A stretch of 7,794 bases of DNA from Desulfarculus sp. (GTDB lineage: Bacteria > Desulfobacterota > Desulfarculia > Desulfarculales > Desulfarculaceae), in assembly GCA_020216625.1 (NCBI GenBank), contig JAIUYB010000084.1, forward strand, positions 1 through 7,794, read 5' to 3'. How positions within the stretch are numbered: the first letter of the stretch is position 1; the number at the start of each line of letters is the position of its first letter. The translations under genes were made by a program, and so were the position numbers. This document shows positions 5,997-7,794 of the stretch, piece after piece. The notes under the pieces were generated by a model. That model worked only from the letters and a program-made list of their open reading frames with translations. It was not told where the DNA came from and made no database searches.

Positions 5997-7055
5997 TTAG
6001 AGCATCTCGGCCCGGGCCAACTCGCTGACTCCCCGGGTCAGGTCCAGGATGGCCAGGGCCTCCTCCACCCGCATGGAGCCCATGCCGCAGGCCGGGGTGA
6101 CCAGGGCTTGGCGGGCGACCACCTGGCGGTCGAAGCCCAGGCCGATCAACCGCTGCAACAACGCCTTGAGCCCGGCCCAGAGACCGGCCGCGGTCTCCTG
6201 GCCGGTGAAGCCGCTGGCCGGCACCGCCCCCCAGGCCACCGCCCCGCCCCGGGCGTAGAGCGCCTGGAGCGCCTCGGGATAGAGCAGCAGGTTCTCGCCG
6301 AATCCGGCCGAGTCCAGGTTGATGACGTCGAAGCCAGCATCGATCAGCAGCGACCAGTCGGTGTTGCCGCAGCAGTGCACCCCAAAGACCGCCGCGCAGC
6401 GGGAGCGGGCTTCCTCCAGGGCCAGGGCCAGGAGGTCGATGGCCTGCTGGCGGGAGAGCGGCATGAAGGCCGAGCCATAGCCGGAGAGGAAGGGCTCGTC
6501 AAGAAACATCAGCACCGGCCGCCCCAGGGGGGCCAACTGCTCCACCTGGGCCGCCGCCGCCGCGCCCAGGCCCTTGGCCAGGGCCTCGGCCAGCTCGTCG
6601 TCGTAAAGCAGCGCCTTGCCGTCGCCGCCGATCACCGAGGCGGCCAGGGTCAGCGGGCCGGTGACGTGGCCCTTGAGCCAGGGGAAGGCCCCCGGCTCGG
6701 CCATGGCGATGGCCTCCCGGAAAGCGAAGAACCCGGCCGCGTCCTCGTGCCGCAGGCCGAAATCGGCCAGGGGTTGGGTCATGAGACGCTCGTAGAATCC
6801 GGCCAGGGCCTCCTCGCGGCCGAGCCCCGGATGGGCGCGCAGCATGCGCTCCTGCGGGTCGGCGGCCACCAGGGGCCGCAGGGCCGGGGCGTACTGGAGG
6901 TTCATGTCCTCCCGGGGGTCCCGCTGCGGCAGCTGGGGCCAATAGGGCATGGCGGTCAACCGGCTGGTGACCGCGGCCACCGCCTGAACGGGATCGGTCA
7001 GGGGCAGGGTGCCGACCCCGGTGGCGGTGAAGCTGGGCGCGAAGGGCTCAGGCAC
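5997..7055 (-). CDS. MetE/UROD-superfamily methyltransferase, probable core methionine synthase
   Basis: A 352-aa soluble barrel protein of the cobalamin-independent methionine synthase/uroporphyrinogen decarboxylase superfamily. Visible signatures are FTATGVGTLPLTDP (9-22), WLKGHVTGPLTL (126-137), FLDEPFL (184-190), GVHCCGN (225-231) and TPACGMGS (320-327). His227, Cys228 or Cys229, and Cys323 fit the His-X-Cys...Cys zinc site that activates the thiol in MetE. Length is about half that of classical two-domain MetE and close to the archaeal and anaerobe core MetE proteins, which lack the N-terminal folate domain and can take methyl groups from a corrinoid protein. The likely reaction is methylation of homocysteine, though another corrinoid-dependent methyl transfer is possible. 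The start is GTG at 7055, overlapping the efp stop by 8 bp, with GGGGAG 10 bases upstream. Translational coupling to efp is likely. Confidence 0.72.
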   Translation of the reverse strand: MPEPFAPSFTATGVGTLPLTDPVQAVAAVTSRLTAMPYWPQLPQRDPREDMNLQYAPALRPLVAADPQERMLRAHPGLGREEALAGFYERLMTQPLADFGLRHEDAAGFFAFREAIAMAEPGAFPWLKGHVTGPLTLAASVIGGDGKALLYDDELAEALAKGLGAAAAAQVEQLAPLGRPVLMFLDEPFLSGYGSAFMPLSRQQAIDLLALALEEARSRCAAVFGVHCCGNTDWSLLIDAGFDVINLDSAGFGENLLLYPEALQALYARGGAVAWGAVPASGFTGQETAAGLWAGLKALLQRLIGLGFDRQVVARQALVTPACGMGSMRVEEALAILDLTRGVSELARAEML

Positions 7056-7605
7056 GTTCCAGGTACTCCCCGGTGCGGGTGTCGATCTTGAGTTTGTCGC
7101 CCTCCTGGATGAACAGCGGCACCTGGACCACGAAGCCGGTCTCCAGGGTGGCGGGCTTGGTGGCGCCGGTGGCGGTGTCGCCCTTCACGCCGGGCTCGGT
7201 GGAGGTCACCTCCAGCACCACGGCGGTGGCCATCTCCACCCCGATGGGCCGGCCGTTGAAGTACAGCACCTGCAGCTCCAAGTTGGGGATCAGGTAGTTG
7301 ATGGCGTCGCCCAGATAGTCGCCCTGGATGAAGACCTGGTCATAGGTCTGGGTGTCCATGAAGACGTACTGCTCGCCATCCTGGTAGAGATACTGCATGA
7401 AGCGCTGCTCCAGGTCGGGCTTGTCCACCTTCTGCCCGGAGCGGAAGGTCTGCTCCAGCACCTGGCCGGTTTCCAGGTTCTTGAGCTTGGTGCGCACGAA
7501 GGCGCCGCCCTTTCCGGGCTTGACGTGCTGGAACTCCACGATGACGTAGGGCTTGCCGTCGATTTCAATACGCAGTCCCCTGCGGAACTCTGCCGTGCTG
7601 TACAT
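7048..7605 (-). CDS. efp: translation elongation factor P
   Basis: A 185-aa protein, the usual length of bacterial EF-P, with three beta-barrel domains. The N-terminal KOW-like domain carries the tip loop KPGKGGAF with Lys32 at the position modified in many bacteria (Lys34 in E. coli). The middle S1-like domain includes YQDGEQYVFMDTQTYDQ (74-90). The C-terminal domain shows the family signature KGDTATGATKPATLETG (141-157) and ends VPLFIQEGDKLKIDTRTGEY. EF-P binds stalled ribosomes between the P and E sites and relieves arrest at polyproline stretches. ATG 7605 has an AAGG ribosome binding site 10 bases upstream. No gene for an EF-P modifying enzyme is recognisable in the window. Its end overlaps the start of the MetE-like gene. 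Confidence 0.97.
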   Translation of the reverse strand: MYSTAEFRRGLRIEIDGKPYVIVEFQHVKPGKGGAFVRTKLKNLETGQVLEQTFRSGQKVDKPDLEQRFMQYLYQDGEQYVFMDTQTYDQVFIQGDYLGDAINYLIPNLELQVLYFNGRPIGVEMATAVVLEVTSTEPGVKGDTATGATKPATLETGFVVQVPLFIQEGDKLKIDTRTGEYLERA

Positions 7606-7663
7606 GGGTCACCAACCTTGTTGTGAAAGGAAACGGGATTTATTCAAGGGAATCCGGCCCTGG

Positions 7664-7794
7664 TCAGGCCATTCGTTCGCGGGCGGCCCCGGCCAAGGCG
7701 CTGAGCTGGGCCAGCAGGGCGTCGGCTCCGGCTGGGCGGGGGGCGGCCCCCTGCCCGGGCTCCAGCTCCTGGAGCCGGCGGCGCAGGTCGGGGT
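7664..7794 (-). CDS. C-terminal fragment of an unrecognised protein
   Basis: The reverse strand is open from the right edge of the window to a TGA at 7666-7664 and gives 43 complete codons. The peptide begins PDLRRRLQELEPGQG and ends LSALAGAARERMA. It is rich in Ala, Arg and Leu, with a central Pro/Gly/Ala-rich linker and a likely amphipathic C-terminal helix. Third positions are almost all G or C, which supports real coding. It lies 58 bp upstream of efp on the same strand and may belong to the same operon. No family is recognised from this tail. Confidence 0.6.
   Translation of the reverse strand, partial: PDLRRRLQELEPGQGAAPRPAGADALLAQLSALAGAARERMA

Noticed and set aside
5928..7091. Open frame of 387 codons on the plus strand
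   Set aside because: It is antisense to the MetE-like gene and starts inside the terminator hairpins. Its Gly/Gln/Arg-rich product matches no family, while the opposite strand encodes a clear conserved protein.

Overview
The window is GC-rich DNA with dense genes, short spacers and strong third-position G/C in the coding frames. It looks like a chromosomal stretch from an anaerobic bacterium of the former Deltaproteobacteria, possibly near Desulfarculales. That placement is an inference from gene content (a short methionine-synthase-like protein, an SO_0444-type metal exporter, an Rrf2 regulator) and style. No rRNA, tRNA, CRISPR array, insertion sequence or phage gene was found.

Layout, left to right. 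(1) 1-92, minus: the first 30 codons of an Rrf2-family regulator, cut by the window edge, with a candidate sigma70 promoter about 130 bp upstream. (2) 286-1955, minus: a metal-resistance operon. A SmtB/ZiaR-like ArsR repressor is followed 9 bp later by an SO_0444-type Cu/Zn efflux permease, and the unit ends in a rho-independent terminator. An imperfect inverted repeat in the arsR promoter is the likely operator. (3) 1956-2173: a divergent intergenic region. (4) 2174-5906, plus: a tight three-gene unit of a GT2 glycosyltransferase fused to a GtrA membrane domain, a small SAM-dependent methyltransferase (14-bp overlap), and a 675-aa polytopic protein of GT-C glycosyltransferase character (9-bp gap). 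(5) 5907-5996: a convergent spacer with two hairpins around an A7/T7 tract, giving a good minus-strand terminator. (6) 5997-7794, minus: a MetE/UROD-superfamily methyltransferase overlapping the end of elongation factor P (efp), preceded by the C-terminal end of an unrecognised gene.

How they work together. In the metal operon the repressor is expected to leave its operator when it binds Zn (or a similar ion), so that the exporter is made. In the plus-strand operon, the GT2-GtrA protein would charge a polyprenyl phosphate with a sugar and hold or flip it at the membrane, and the GT-C protein would transfer that sugar outside the cytoplasm. The methyltransferase could modify the sugar, the lipid or the acceptor. 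This cluster is the best candidate for an undescribed system, but its substrate and product cannot be read from sequence. Efp and the MetE-like gene are probably linked by cotranscription and translational coupling rather than by pathway.
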